The notes below the pieces were generated by a model. That model ran no database searches and was not told the DNA's origin. It saw only the letters and a program-made list of their open reading frames with translations. DNA of 64,000 nucleotides from Larix kaempferi (Eukaryota; Streptophyta; Pinopsida; Pinales; Pinaceae). This document shows, in pieces, positions 43,504 through 56,910 of this stretch. A program made the translations under genes and the position numbers. Every line of letters starts with the position of its first letter. Position 1 is the first letter of the stretch. The stretch is from NCBI GenBank assembly GCA_027924585.1, contig BSBM01000753.1, forward strand, positions 22,278,501-22,342,500, read 5' to 3'.

Positions 43504-46500
43504 TTCAAAGCATCCACAGGAATTTTCAAAAAATAGTCAAAATTTCCATTCAGATATTGGCATTGCTCTTTATTAAAAAATAAATAAAAAGGACTTGTGT
43601 TGTTGCGTCTAAATGAACTCTGGTTTCCACTCATAATAATTAAGGGAAATTAGATGCAAGTGAAATATTTTCCATTTTAAATGAACCTTGACATTCTGGA
43701 ACAATGACAAGGAACCTATTCCACTACAACATCATTTTGGTTTTCATGCAAAATCAAATTTCTTGTTTTCAATTTCCTTTTGCAAAGTACTACTGATCAA
43801 AAGAAATACCACCAACATAATATGCTTCTTTAATGTATTTATGTTGGTGTGCAATAAATCTAGTACTTCGAGAGCTAGGAAATATTTGCTAACCTAAATT
43901 TTCTAAACATTATTGCAATGTAGTTATCCCACTATACTCCTCCAAATGTTTCCATATACCTTTTGAAATGGATAAATGAAACAATTGCTTGCTATGTGTT
44001 CATTTCTTTTCTATTTCAAATATATAAAAATCATTTTGAATCTAAATCTTATAGTCGTAGCTAGTTTAATATACCATCCTATGTAGTTTTTTTTTCTTGT
44101 CTCTCTTAATTCAATGCACTTTGCCTATTTCAATTCAATTGTGTTCTATGGATTTCCATCTTCTGCAAATGCATGAATTTTTATTTGAAGCATCTTTGGC
44201 TTCCATGTTACAGTATTGCCTTGGCAATAATCAAATGGAGACAAAAAAAACAAAACAAAATCAACATATGGTATAGGATACTTGCTTTAGAGCTGATATC
44301 TAATGCCTAATATAGGATAATATGTATATCTTGTACAAAATATTATCGTGCAGTAGAAATATATTTTTCTACATTTTATTTATGGCGGTCATTTGTGGGT
44401 CATTTGTAATTGGAAAATCAAACCTCTATTTTGTGAAATTATGGAACAAAACAGATCATAGAGCCTGAGAATACCTCACAGTGATAGGATTAGCAAGGAG
44501 AAAGAATTGCAGTGAATTGAGCAGTAAAATTAAACATGCATTGAAACTTAGATGTGCACAGAAAAGTGTGTCATATTCCAATAATCAGTATAGTCAAAAG
44601 AGATGGTACAATAGAGGAAACTCAAATACCCAAGGAGAATTTGAATCCATGTCAATCTAGCCTATGAAATATCACCACTACAGTGCTTTGGAGCTACCAA
44701 ACTCAACTGAGACTTAGTGAACGGAAGCTACTATCAGTTAACTGACCATGCAAGGTGCATTAGTGAGTTTTTCATGCAATATAGCTAGAGAGGGCGCATT
44801 AGATCACAATTAGTGGAAATCAAAGCACAAACCCCCCACTAGAGTCAGGAACTCGGGTAGACTGAACTAGATCACTAAGTTATCTCCTAAAATGTACGGA
44901 ACTGAATTTGGATGTCCTAAAATCATACATGCATGGTGCATCAAGTGGATACTAAGGCCTAGATGACATCTGCACAGCACTAGGGGGAAAATTTCATCAT
45001 TCAGTACTAGGAAAAGACTAATAATACTAAGGTGGAAAAGGTTGGAGTATTAATTATCCTAACATATTTGATGCATCTCCAAATTTTCCTGATCTCTTTA
45101 GATTCTAATAGCATTTAACTAAATCATTTAGAATTGGTACTTATTGCATGATCCTAGTGAATTTATGCAATTCACGCAAAGTGATTCATACTTGATAAAA
45201 GAACAACTTGCCTATTTTTTGAATTCATGGCATGCATTTGCAGTGAAACTTTGCACATCTCCATAGGAAAAAAAAATTGGCTTCCCTTTTCTTATATGCT
45301 AATGCAAATTCAGACTTTTACATCTGCAATCTTACAGTAAAATAAAAATGCAATAAAAAGAGAACATTTATTTGTTCATTTCCATTGTAATGTGGAAACA
45401 TTTCCCTAGTCGCAATAATTCAAAGAAAAGACATTTCATCATTTGCACTAACCCAAACTTATGCCATACTGAATGGAAAATTTGCAAATTTGCAATTATG
45501 TATGGTTGTTATTAATTTATCTATATTTCGAAACAAATCTAGTATATTGTTTATTTTTCTCAGCAACAACTTGTAGCAAAAAAAGGAAAACGCATGCACA
45601 CAAACATAAAACAAAGACCTTATAGCTATTTTAAAACAAATACATACATTGTTTGAACAACATAAGTATGCAAACTAGCAAAAGACAATAAGCTTTTGTC
45701 CTGCAATTAATGCCACTCTTTCAAATATAATTTTTCAAATGCAATTTCTTTTTCCATTTCACCAATCATCTAATGCAAATTTAGCAACACATTCTTACAC
45801 TTGTTTTATGATTCTCATATGCTTATTTTCTATATGTAAATATCCCATTCTGCTTATAGTTATCAAAATCCGTAAAATATTCTAACATATCTACCTCTTT
45901 CACAATCATTACAGGGAAGCCAAGATGGAGCAGACATCGACTAGCGATAAACATAATAGATCCACACAAAAAATGACTTGATCTCTATTGAATATAGTTT
46001 AGAAATTTAATTTCCTCCCCTTCCCTCTACTTTTGTTTTGTCCGGTACTTGATAAGCTATACAAAAAAAAGAAAAAGAAAACTAGAAGATCCTTTCCAAA
46101 CAACTTTATAGTCAAATAGAAATTGTACATTAGAACTTATGCCAGACACAAAGTTAATTTTTGTTTTTATGTTCATTATGCATTTGCAACAGCGGTACAA
46201 AACAAATCGCATACCAACCATCAACTATAATCTAACATTGTTCAACAACATATAACAAAGTCTTTGAAGGTGATGTATTGGCACTATACAACTTGGCTGA
46301 GCTTATCTCGCCTGTATGTTCAGGAGAGACTTTCCAGCTCCCCCCTTGACTTTCTTCACCAAGCCCACCGCCACGCTGCTCCTCGTCGGAGGGTTAAAAA
46401 AATTTCTGGTAGAGGTTTAAAAAACTTTCTCGTCGACGTTTTCCTGCCAGTCGGCTCAATGCCCGAGGCTCCTCCTCTCTGCCTGGCCCCTCCACCCCTG

Positions 46501-46642
46501 GCCCCTCCCCTTCATTACTCATATCCCTTGTTTATGTCGGCTCCCTTTTTGTCTTTTCCACTGTGCATTTGAGCAGTAACCCTACGGGACTGGCTACCAA
46601 ACTCCACGGGCGACTAGATATCAACCCCATCACCAACTCCGT
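43504..46642. other. Intergenic stretch without identified gene
   Basis: AT-rich and stop-rich on both strands. A GC-richer piece at 46,300-46,600 is open on the plus strand (proline- and leucine-rich) but lies just downstream of the minus-strand resistance pseudogene and shows no motif. Confidence 0.55.
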
Positions 46643-48940
46643 TCAATGTAAGTTTAAATCTCTAGCATCCAAACCACCGAATTCATACTGACTATTGCGA
46701 AATTCGGTATACATTTCTTTCAAAATCAAAATCTCCATTTCATCAATTTCGATCCTTGAGATTAAGAGTGGAACCAAATTTAATCCTCTCATAGCATCAA
46801 CCTCCACCTGCAATTATATCAAACAAATGACACTATTTTGCTTATTATAGTAGACTTAATTATGTTTCAATTAGCTGAAATCTAAGGGTAACCATTTATT
46901 TACCTGTTCTGTATGTTTATGTAATAGAAAATCTTTGACATCTGTCACTAGCAAAGCTCTCAGCAATTCAAGATTATTTTCCTGTGGAGTTTGATATAGC
47001 TCTTTCTTGATGGTGGCAAGTCTCTGATTTGAAGTGGATTTGTTTGAGCAAACCTGACATATTCATCCATTTTGAAAAATGCTTGATGCCCTTGTTTTCT
47101 ACCTCCACGGTTGTAGTAACCACATAGTCATTGTGCAAGTTAGAAGAGCCTACAACTTCAGAAATTATCCTTTCAAAATCCCAAAGAACTGCATTGCTCT
47201 TAAAAGACAAACTCAAAGTTGTGCCTATAGGCTCTAGCAGGTATTCCTGATTGTCTAAATACGATAAGTTGGGGATATAGTGAATGATTCGTAGGTCTAA
47301 TGAAGTGTTTTGAAGTGCCTTAATTTTTTCCACCAGCTGTTTCCATAAATCCTTTGAAATGTGGTGGTCAACAACAATAACCAATGTGGTGTTCGGAGCT
47401 AAAGTGGATGGCCTAATTTCACAAACATAAGCATCTAGCAAGAGACATTCGTCCCTGAAAAACATAGATGCTACCTTTTTCATCATCTCTACTTTAGCAT
47501 CCCCATCAACCTTTCATTCTCAAATAAAAAGGAAATATGTGAATCAACAAAGCAAACTACTCAGATGTAACAGTCATAGCAATACAAACACAAGAAAAAG
47601 CTTAATTACAGCTGTTAGCCAGAAGACCCTATAAAAGATCAGAGATTACAAAAGCAATTCTTAATTCTGAGATGTAATGGGTACCTAATAGAATTTCACA
47701 ATCATATCCCATTCATTTTCAACCAATCTGATTTTTTTCCATCGCTCAGTCAACTTCTAGCTTTCGGTGATGTCCACTGCTTTCAAGGACCTGATCTTGA
47801 TAATCATATCCATCTATTCGCCCTCTAGGCTTTCGCAATTGCTTAGGATCAATTTTTCTAGCGATGACAAACTCTCAAAATTCCCAACTAATTCTTTCAA
47901 CTTAACACAGGAATTCAAATATAATTCTTGTAAAGAACTCAGCTTGCCAAAACCTTGTGAAGTTTGATGATATTTTCACACCTTTCCAAATTCAAATATC
48001 TTAGATTCACCAATTCCATGAATCGATCGGGAAGCCTTTCTAAAGCAGTACAACAGTTGAAGTCAAGCCTTTTGATAAATTTGAGTTGGCAGAGTTCTTC
48101 AGGCAACTCTTTCAATATAAAACAACCATTCATGGACAGATTGCAGTGTCGAAGTGATGTTAACAACCCCATACTCTGAGGAAGCTTCCTCAACTTGGAA
48201 TAATTCTGTAGCTTAAAGGAAATTAAGGGAAAATTACCGATATTATGCGGGAGATCAAGTAAACTCCTGCATTTGTTCAACTTTAATGTTTGGAGGGATG
48301 AACGCAAAAAAAATGTGTTAGGCAGGAACCTAATATTTACGCATACAGACAAATTTAGATCCTCAAGACATCTCAATCCACCCAGACAATGGGGAATCTT
48401 TTGTAAATTGCGACAACCTTTAAGTTTAAGAATTCTCAGAAGCTTCAACAGTCCAAAGTTCTCAGGTATTTGACTCAGCTTTGTACAAAATTGTAAGTTC
48501 AAAGTCCTCAAACTTTGGAGTTTCCCTATGCTTTCTGACAATTCTTTCAACCCTCCACACCAACTAAGATTCAAATTTTCAAGTGCATTTAATTGATCAA
48601 GACCTTTCAGAAGTTTTAGCAAACTGGATCCATTCAGATCCAATCTTGTCAGCTGGCATAGAAGTTGAAATTCTTCTGGAAGCATGAACAGTCCCACAAA
48701 TTCTTTGAGCCCCAAAATTCACAGGTTTTGTAGATTTATCACCAACTATGAAGTTAATTGTAGACCTACACAATAATGTCTTTGACAGAACTTGAGCTCT
48801 CTCAGCATTGTAGATATATTCACATACCTGACTAAGAACCTAGACGAGCAGAGGCACCTTTGTGTAACCTGACAATTTTCTATCTGTCCTAGATGTCTTT
48901 GTTCATAGAGCTCTCTCATGGTGAAAAAATTTGGATCCAA
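46643..48940 (-). pseudogene. NLR-type resistance gene, LRR and C-terminal exons only, decayed
   Basis: The minus strand carries nine or more leucine-rich repeats at 48,715-47,750 (ENLNLSWCGGLKELSESIG, RTLNLQFCTKLSQIPENFG, RYLNLERCENI), in the LxLxxCxxLxxLP style of plant TIR-NBS-LRR proteins. A one-base shift near 47,945 moves the reading to GKLSSLQELYLNSCVKLKEL. Stops occur near 48,727, 47,815 and 47,760. A second exon (about 47,510-46,904, with a late frameshift) begins after a usable acceptor and contains LLDAYVCEIRPSTLAPNTTL and DLRIIHYIPNLSYLD. Donor CAG|GTAAAT at 46,904 and acceptor TTGCAG|GTGG at 46,807 flank a 96-bp intron. The last exon reads IEIDEMEILILKEMYTEF and stops at 46,643. 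TIR and NB-ARC are absent. Such proteins are intracellular immune receptors; this copy is dead. Confidence 0.8.
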
Positions 48941-49615
48941 CTTGTTTAGGTATTTTTCTTCTTGTGTGAGACCTTATGGCTCCTCTTTGTGTGAGACCTT
49001 ATGGCTCCTTTGGTTCCACCACTACCTCAAAGTGACCTTATGGCTTCATAAAAAGCATTCATCAATATTTAACTATTTAACCTTGTCCAATGATGAAAAT
49101 CTCATTGCTCTTCACCATTAAATTCAAATCCTTTAAACTGTTCTTCACCATTAAATCCAAACCCTTTAAACTGTGTTAATCATTCACTTCATATCTCTAT
49201 ATCAGTTATCCCACAGCTCATCAGTGCAGAACATGCATAGTCTATTAATATATGTTGTATGAATCAGTTCATGTTCTTTTAATCCTCAGTTTGTTATTGC
49301 TCACTACTTATCTGTTCTTTCTATTTATCTAATACGATTTTACTGCAGTTTTCTCATCCCAAGGCCTTGGATATAATTGGGCTAGAGTCACTAATGTTGT
49401 GGTAGGTAATTTAAAATCTATTAAGGTGGAGTTAATATTATGTTTGGCTCTGAAATTTTCAATAAATGATAACGATCTTCCCAATGAGAAAGTTCTTCAC
49501 CAAGGTATCTAGTGCCCAATGTCTGTCTAAATGTAACTACGACTTGTTTTGTTTTGTTATTTTTGGTTTTCTCTTTCACTGATTGTATTCTTGTTTTGGC
49601 CTTTTAGATGGTTTC
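48941..49615. other. Spacer with two short tandem duplications
   Basis: A 24-bp unit containing GTGTGAGACCTTATGGCTCC is repeated at about 48,963-49,013, and a unit containing TCTTCACCATTAAAT is repeated at about 49,111-49,175. No gene seen. Confidence 0.6.
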
Positions 49616-52600
49616 GAAATGGCAACAACTTCTAGCTCTCGATGTGCAAGACCCAGAAAAAATAAACTTCTCTACTTTTGATTTACACTAGAATATGGTT
49701 GAAGGAAATGTTGTTGCCTGGATCAAATCAAATAGGTATAAAGAGTTCATTAACAGGGAGAGAAAAAACCTATTGTATCCAACAATCTTTCGAAATAGTT
49801 ACAACAACAAATCACAAAATGAAAATGAAAATGCTGGAAATCAAAAGCATAGAATCAACAACACCTTGGAGTATATAATGTGAGTTTTTCTCTATTTTTC
49901 TTGACTCTCTTATATTTAATAGGATAACCACAATATGATTATTGGATAAAGGGCATGCCCACCTACAAGCAACAAGTATTGAAGTCTGATCATGCTTGTG
50001 TTTGAGGAGGCCTAAAATCATTTGCTTTAAGGCTGAGAATACTACTTATATTCACATTCTCATATACAAGTTTCTAGAAACTAGCTGATATTAAAGCATT
50101 AGCTGCAACATGAACAATTGATGCTTTGAAATATTGTGATGTATGAAGTGTTAATCTCTTGTTGTTGCTTGCAGCTTTTGGTGTTCGTATGGGCCAGATG
50201 ACCACTGAGAGATTGATAAACTACCTGTTCATATATCCAATGTGCCTAAGCATGGTAAGGGGAGTCGTCCAGGTCATAAGCATATAAGATGTAGTTTCCT
50301 TTGTCATTTTATCATCTACATACTCAAGAAGGAACTGGAATGATTCCTAATCACTTATAGTGAGAGGAATCATATAGATATTGGTAGTAAGCCTTGTCAT
50401 GGACAAGAGACTAATGATTTTGTAGGCACAAGGGCATACCATGCACCTCATATTAGCAAAAAGCTATATCAATGGGTAGAAAGATGTTTTCTTTTGGGGA
50501 TGTCTGCCGAATGTGTACATCAAAAATGTCATGAACTAGTGCATGATAAAGTATACTCTTTCGAACTTTAGTTTGATCGAAATGACTTTCTCTCACATGA
50601 TGACATTGGCAATATAGAGAGAAAATTAAAACATGCCCAATATATGTTTGATAAGAATGATGCCCAAAGTGTGTGTATATGGCAAGCTACAAATCCTAAT
50701 AAAGTGTTCTACTACTTTGAGTTTGACAAAACCATAGATGATGAGGGTCACATTCCATTCATTTTAGGCATCCAACAACCATTACAGCTGGAATGGATGA
50801 GGAAATATGGTCATGATAGTATATTAACAATGGACTCTACATTTTGAAAAAATCGCTTTAAGGTAGGTTTATATATCATAGATATTTTTTTCTTACTATC
50901 ATTTGTTATTTATAGTATAATTCAAGCATGTAACTGATGTCCTATTTAATTGTATGCAATTCCAACTTTATACATTATTGGCATTCGATTCCCAACATAA
51001 TGGTGTTCCAGTGGCATGGGTCATCATGTCAAGATCTACGACCTCAGATATTGTGAGATGGATGGAAACTCTACTTCTTAAAGTACGCATGGGTATGTTG
51101 GAATGGAAATTGAATGCATTCATGGTAGATGATGTAGTGACGGATATTGGTGCAATTAGGTACATATAGCTAATAGGGTGTGGTTTTTCCATTTCTTGAA
51201 ATGAAGCGTTGCATACAATATTAAAGTATGCATATATTTTTAACAATGTATAACATATTTATTTAACAGGTAGACATTTCAATGTGAAGTCTACCTATGC
51301 AATTGGCATGTTAGAAGGGCGTGGCTAAAAAATCTTGTGATGAAAGCTAAAGATGACACTACAAGGTGCTCCATGTTTAAGTGTTTAGGTGACATTATGC
51401 ATAACCAAACAAATGGAGATTATGCTCTTGAGGAAGCCAATAGATTTCTAAATGAATTCAAAGAAGAAAATGCCTTTGTTGAGTACTTTCGAGCACGATG
51501 GTTGGACATAATAGGTTTTCCTTCATATTATAATATCGTAGATATTTTTATTTAATGACTAGCCTATCCATAATCTCCAAGTGCCATGAGAATTTTACTA
51601 TATTTTTGAATTTCACATACTTCTAGATTTCAATTCATAGTTATATTATATTTTACATATTGACATGCTTTCTAGTTATTAAGTGGTATTCTTTGATGTT
51701 CATCAAGAATGTGGGAAAAATGTTGTCGCACTTTAAAGCATGTTGGACAAGAAACAAATGGGTCCATCGAGTCATACCATTCACACCTAAAAAAGGTATT
51801 TCTAAGGTCAATACGATCAGTTTCCCATCATCGAGTAGATTGGTTAGTGCATCAATTGGTAACAATGGTCCGCATTTTTTATTGGTGGCATGACTGTGGA
51901 AAGGAAAATGGTTTTCATAGAAATTATAGAGTGGAGAAAATGGAAGCTCAATCTTGGATAAGAGCACAATCTATTCCAAATGATAATGTTATAGTACACC
52001 ACTCCGATCCTTCGATAACATATGTGCAAAGCCAACATGATATTGAGAAAAGATATATGGTATGGCAATCAGGTCCAAACTTTGCTATGTGTGATTGCAG
52101 CTGGGTAAATAATGGATATTTGTGCAAGCATACCATTAAGGTTATCATGACGAGGGAAAAAATAGGTTGGAACAAGAAGAGCTAGAAATAGGAATTGATG
52201 AAACAATCCCATATCAGGTGACTTTTAGTATTTCATAATGCATATTTAGATCAATAGCAATGTTGTAGATCATAAATAGTAGTTGGTGTGGTCTAATATG
52301 GTGCAATGTAACTGTTACTAGATAGCTGAAAACGATGGCTTTGGAGTTGCAAATGGCTTGGATTTTCTTGTAATGGTAGTAATTTCATAACTTGGTTTAT
52401 TTCATATTTTTCTATTATTCTTTTCATGTTGATGTGAATTTTTCTTTCTTTGTTTCCAGGTAGATAATAATGTCAATGGTTCGATGGTTATTTCCAATAA
52501 TGTAAATCCAAGTCATGACCAAAGAAGAGTTTCACAACGTATTCGAGAAATTTTTTAGTCACTTATGCAGTTTCCCAGTGAAGAATGACATCTTTGTTTC

Positions 52601-53150
52601 CTAGAGAAATGAATGGAAGACATTGCCAATGAATTCAAAACAACATTGGAATATACCACTTTGGGGTTGGACCATCCGGCTACTCCATATTTCCAACAAG
52701 TGCAAGATGTATTTGGGAACACTCTACAACGTGGGAAAGATTTTTTGGAAAGGATGGTCACTCGCAAGAGCTCTTACACATCATCTAGTTCTGCACACTT
52801 TCCTCGCCCAACACAAGGCACTAGGAGACAAACATTTGATGATGTACTTGATAGAGCTGCTAGACGAGATAGTGAAAGAAACCCAAATAAGTGAAGGTGA
52901 GAATTTCAAACTTGCAAACTTGGTTATTCTAAAAAACTTTAAGCTTGAAACATGCATGATTTGGAGTTTCACTGCTATGCGAAGACTTCAATGCTTTTAT
53001 TGTTTGTAATGATAGATAAAATTAACAAAAGTTATACTCATTTCCATACTTCCTTACATCTTTTTCAGATGGATTTGAAGATTGGATATCAGAGCCTGAA
53101 GAGCATTTCCATGGTGAAAGTAAAATGTTATAGCATTGCAAATTTAGAAC
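49616..53150 (+). pseudogene. MULE-transposase-derived SWIM zinc-finger gene, multi-exon, decayed
   Basis: Exon-like blocks on the plus strand follow a plant family that combines a Mutator-like DDE domain with a SWIM zinc finger. Block 50,173-50,862 has FWCSYGPDD, SNVPKHGKGSRPGHK, AQYMFDKNDAQSVCIWQ and the first catalytic Asp in MDSTF. Block 50,960-51,159 has LLAFDSQHNGVPVAWVIMS and the second Asp in FMVDD. Block 51,270-51,514 has YLCNWHVRRAWLKNL. Block 51,708-52,217 has TNGSIESYHSHLK (catalytic Glu) and the SWIM finger CDCSWVNNGYLCKH. Two last blocks start at 52,460 and 53,069. Most junctions keep GT/AG, for example AAG|GTAGGT at 50,862 and CAG|GTGACT at 52,217. Stops at expected Arg, Gln and Gly codons and a lost acceptor near 50,959 show decay. 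Confidence 0.78.
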
Positions 53151-54282
53151 ATCTTAGAAGAGGATTGATAGTGGTTTGGAACATATTTTAAGAGGATTAT
53201 ATTTTTGGTTTACAAACTTCATATGTAATTATGAAGGTTCAGTCTCACAATTTATTGGTTCGGAAGAAGAAGTCTTTGCACTTTTATAATAAAGTATTTT
53301 GTAATCATTAATTCATTTGAATGTTTATGTGTTGTAATCATTAATTAATTCATTAAATCATGCTTTGTGCTCAACGCGTCAAATAGTACTATCCATTGAA
53401 GAACTTAATCTTTTATTGTGTGGAAACTGTCACAAGCTGGCAGATTATCCATTATCATGCATTGATCAGTTAATCAATTGATGACATAAGAGCTTATGTG
53501 TCATTTTATTAATTAATCTATGGTCTATCACATCATCTAGTTCTGCACACTTTCCTCGCCCAACACAAGGCACTAGGAGACAAACATTTGATGACGTACT
53601 TGATAGAGCTGCTAGACGAGATAGTGAAAGAAACCCAAATAAGTGAAGGTGAGAATTTCAAACTTGCAAACTTGGTTATTCTAAAAAACTTTCGTCTTGA
53701 AACATGCATGATTTGGAGTTTCATTGCTATGCCAAGACTTCAATGCTTTTATTGTTTGTAATGCTAGATAAAATTAACAAAAGTTATACTCATTTCCATA
53801 CTTCCTTACATCTTTTTCAGATGGCTTTGAAGATTGGATATCAGATCCTGAAGAGCATTTCCATGGTGAAAGGAAAATGTTATAGCATTGCAAATTTAGA
53901 ACATCTTAGAAAAGGATTGATAGTGGTTTAGAACATATTTTAAGAGGATTATATTTTTGGTTTACAAACTTCATATGTAATTATGAAGGTTCAGTCTCAC
54001 AAGTTATTGGTTCAGAAGAAGAATTCTTTGCGCCTTTATAATAAAGTATTTTGTAATCATTAATTCATTTGAATGTGTATGTGTTGTAACCATTAATTAA
54101 TTCATTAAATCATGCTTTGTGCTCAACGCGTCAAACAGTACTACCCATTGAAGAACTTAATCTTTTATTGTGTGGAAACTGTCACAAGCTGGAAAAAATT
54201 ATCCATTATCATGCATTGATCAGTTAATTAATTGATGACATAAGAGCTTATGTGTCATTTTATTAATTAATCTATGGTCTAT
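52777..54282 (+). repeat. Tandem duplication of 752 bp covering the 3' end of the SWIM-type pseudogene
   Basis: Copy one is 52,777-53,528 and copy two 53,529-54,282, differing by a few substitutions and a 2-base insertion (near 54,195). Both carry the last two exon-like blocks (from CACATCATCTAGTTCTGCAC to the segment with GAAGAGCATTTCCATGG) and the 3' flank. Confidence 0.92.
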
Positions 54283-54734
54283 CATATGAGAACCCTTATC
54301 TTTAGTTGGAGTAAATACATTTCTGCATTCATTATTCGGAGCACATTTTCCTATGGCTATTGGTTGTTTATTTTCATTTATCATATCAATATCTGAATTG
54401 TGCAAAATGTGCATGACTGCATTGTGGTTGACGTGGGGGTTAGAAGTGGCTTTCTCTTACTGTTTGTAGCATAGGATGCTTTTTTCCCAAGATTGCTTTA
54501 GACATAGTCAAATTGCATCTTGGGAAAGTGTTGACTTCCAACTGTCAAGATGAAGCAAAACACCAAATGTTCTGTCCACAAACACCAAGTTCAAAGGTAG
54601 AATTGAATTAATATATGAAGTGTTTGGCACAATGGTGTATTCATTCAACTTTCACCAAAGGTTGCAGCATTATGAAGAGTGTCTGGCTTGAATTTTATAT
54701 GAAAAGGATGCATAGAAGTGTCATGTGAAAGTGC
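54283..54734. other. Spacer without identified gene
   Basis: Stop-rich on both strands; nothing recognised before the CNOT11-like fragment. Confidence 0.5.
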
Positions 54735-54872
54735 CTAAAGAAGAAAATATTCTTGGAGCTTGAAGCTGATCCAAAGATTGTTTATCACTGTGTGTTATCT
54801 CCTTGTCATCTCCCGGAATTGGTTGAAAACAATGAAATAATTGTTGTTGAAATACTTTTAAAAGTTATAGCA
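54735..54872 (+). pseudogene. Fragment resembling CCR4-NOT subunit 11 (CNOT11)
   Basis: A short frame reads [28 protein letters not shown] and VVEILLKVI. This is the pattern of the conserved C-terminal (DUF2363) region of CNOT11, a subunit of the CCR4-NOT deadenylase complex, where LPELVENNP...AVE(V/M)LLKL is typical (from memory of the family). Similarity ends after about 46 residues, and the following codons read on without family features. No exon partners were found nearby. It is best read as a pseudogene fragment or an isolated exon. Confidence 0.55.
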
Positions 54873-56071
54873 AAGATAAGAAGATTCCCAATTGTTGAGG
54901 ATGGATACAAACTAAGAGTCGGAAATTATAATGACTATTAAGAAATTGAAATCGACAAAATAATCACAGGTGTCAAAGATTCTAAAGGGAAAACTATATT
55001 TTAAGGCTTCTTGATAAGTTATCAGTACCAGAAAAGATAGACAGAATACGGACATTTGGTAGCAAAACATTTGGTAGAAAGATATTGATCATTTTAAATC
55101 TCTCTAAATCAGGGATAATACACACATATTACAGGTATCGTGACTTTCAAAGCAATTTTATTTCAGGAAATCAGTTCCATATTCAAAGGCACAAGATCAG
55201 CAGTAGATCCACATTTCTAGTCATCCATCCAGCACTTGAAAGGAGATAAAAGGTAGCATAAAATATTTGCAAAAGGGGGGGAGAGGTTCCAGCTGAGAGG
55301 CTGAGTATGTTGTAAATTCGCCGAGAGTCTTATTATAGAAAGTTGGGAAGACTATGCTCTGTAATTTCTATGGAGATTCATGTCAAGCTGAATATGAGAT
55401 CTTGTTTTACGAACCAAGTTTAGCCATCATTGAGTTTGAACATTATGTGGTTTCTTAGTATGAACATGAATTATCAACAAAAATATCTGTAACATACCTC
55501 CTTCAACATATAAACTCGTGATGATTTGAATATCACTTATGGGAATAGAGACCATGTGAGGCACCAAGGAGGATAAGGAGGGTTAAACACAATACAATCA
55601 ACTATAATTTGTATAAGTCCTGTGCAAAATCAGAATAAGTTAAATATTCAATTGAAGTTTCATAGTCTTTGACTTGATGAGATGAAAGAGAATATTTAAG
55701 GCTAATGATCCTGGTATAACAAGGTATTTGGTTCATTATGGTACATGTACAAAAGGATTAATCCAAAGTAAATATGTTGTCCATGAGACAAAGCATCACA
55801 CATAATACTAGAACACAAGAATCATCAAAGGATTTGGTATTACAAAAAATATTCATTATAAACATTCAAATAGAATGCAACATCCATTGTGGCATGTGAT
55901 TTTTATCTAGTCAAATCAAATGCCACATTAACATAAGCAAAACATACAAAATAAAAATGAACCAAATGCATGCATGACACATCCATTGTTGATGTCCACC
56001 ACATTTTGCTTCACTTAGTCGTACATGGGATCTATGTTGGTGTTGATTAGCATTTTTTACTGGGGATGACA
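54873..56071. other. Intergenic stretch without identified gene
   Basis: No open frame with a motif on either strand. Confidence 0.5.
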
Positions 56072-56302
56072 TTACCCCAGATAAAGATCCTTACACATTC
56101 TACTAGCATCCACATGATCTCCATCCATCTCATCATGATACATGGTAAATGATAGGAATTTATGAGCAAGTTCATGGGAACTATTACACAATGGTACAAG
56201 ATTTGTGGATGTAACTTTGCAATGCCCTGTCATTTGGTCAATAATAAGCTTTGAATTCATGTAAACAACAATTTCATTCACCCCATTTTCTAAAGCTACT
56301 TC
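56072..56302 (-). pseudogene. RNase H-like pseudogene, C-terminal half (split by copia)
   Basis: The minus strand reads EVALENGVNEIVVYMNSKLI, then DQMTGHCKVTSTNLVPL and ELAHKFLSF. This is the second half of an RNase HI-like (reverse-transcriptase-like, RVT_3) domain in which Y(M/T)DSKL usually carries a catalytic Asp, here Asn. The first half lies at 63,363-63,534, beyond the copia element. Across one copy of the target site the frame joins as MEGL plus EVALENG without a break, so the gene was continuous before insertion. Confidence 0.75.
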
Positions 56303-56307
56303 TAGCC

Positions 56308-56899
56308 TGTTAAATTGTCAGAATTTACTTCAATCTAATCTAGGATCTTAACTGATAGAACAACAGGTACATCAAATCTATAGCATATCAATCATGGACA
56401 CAATAATGCAAGCACACAAGAGACACAGAGTTTACTTGGGGAAAACCATAAAGGTGAAAAACCCCAATAACTTCCTCAGAGATAGACAGAGCAATGATAC
56501 AACCAGAATACAAGAGATAGTCTTCTCCTAGCAACAGAGCCTCCTCCTCCACAAGTGCACCACTCTCCCAAGTGTGAGTGAGAGAATAGAATGATGAAAT
56601 AGACATCTCCTGATCTCTATTTATACTAGACTTGACTTGCCTCCTAACCTTTACTAGGTTGGCCTTAACTTAACCACATAACACAATGCTGACTGGGCCA
56701 ACACCTAATAGGGTGGTCTAATAACCCTTTGACCCACATGGCCGACCCCCACTAGGGTGGTCTAATAACCCATCAAGTATAAGTTACGACACTTACAATA
56801 TAAATGACGACACTTCCATATAGAAGAATAATAACATCTCTATAGTAATACAATATACATATATGTGAAATACATTCCGAAGTTACATATACATCAACA
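56308..56899 (-). repeat. 3' LTR of the gene-carrying copia element
   Basis: 592 bp. It has two copies of the AGGGTGGTCTAATAACC module near 56,712-56,770, where the other LTR has three. Confidence 0.9.
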
Positions 56900-56910
56900 C
56901 TCCCTCTTAA
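56900..56910 (-). other. Polypurine tract of the gene-carrying copia element
   Basis: Minus-strand TTAAGAGGGAG abuts the LTR. Confidence 0.8.

Noticed and set aside
46264-46572. 102-codon proline-rich frame on the plus strand
   Set aside because: It has no motif and sits in the 3' flank of a minus-strand pseudogene; GC richness explains the open frame.
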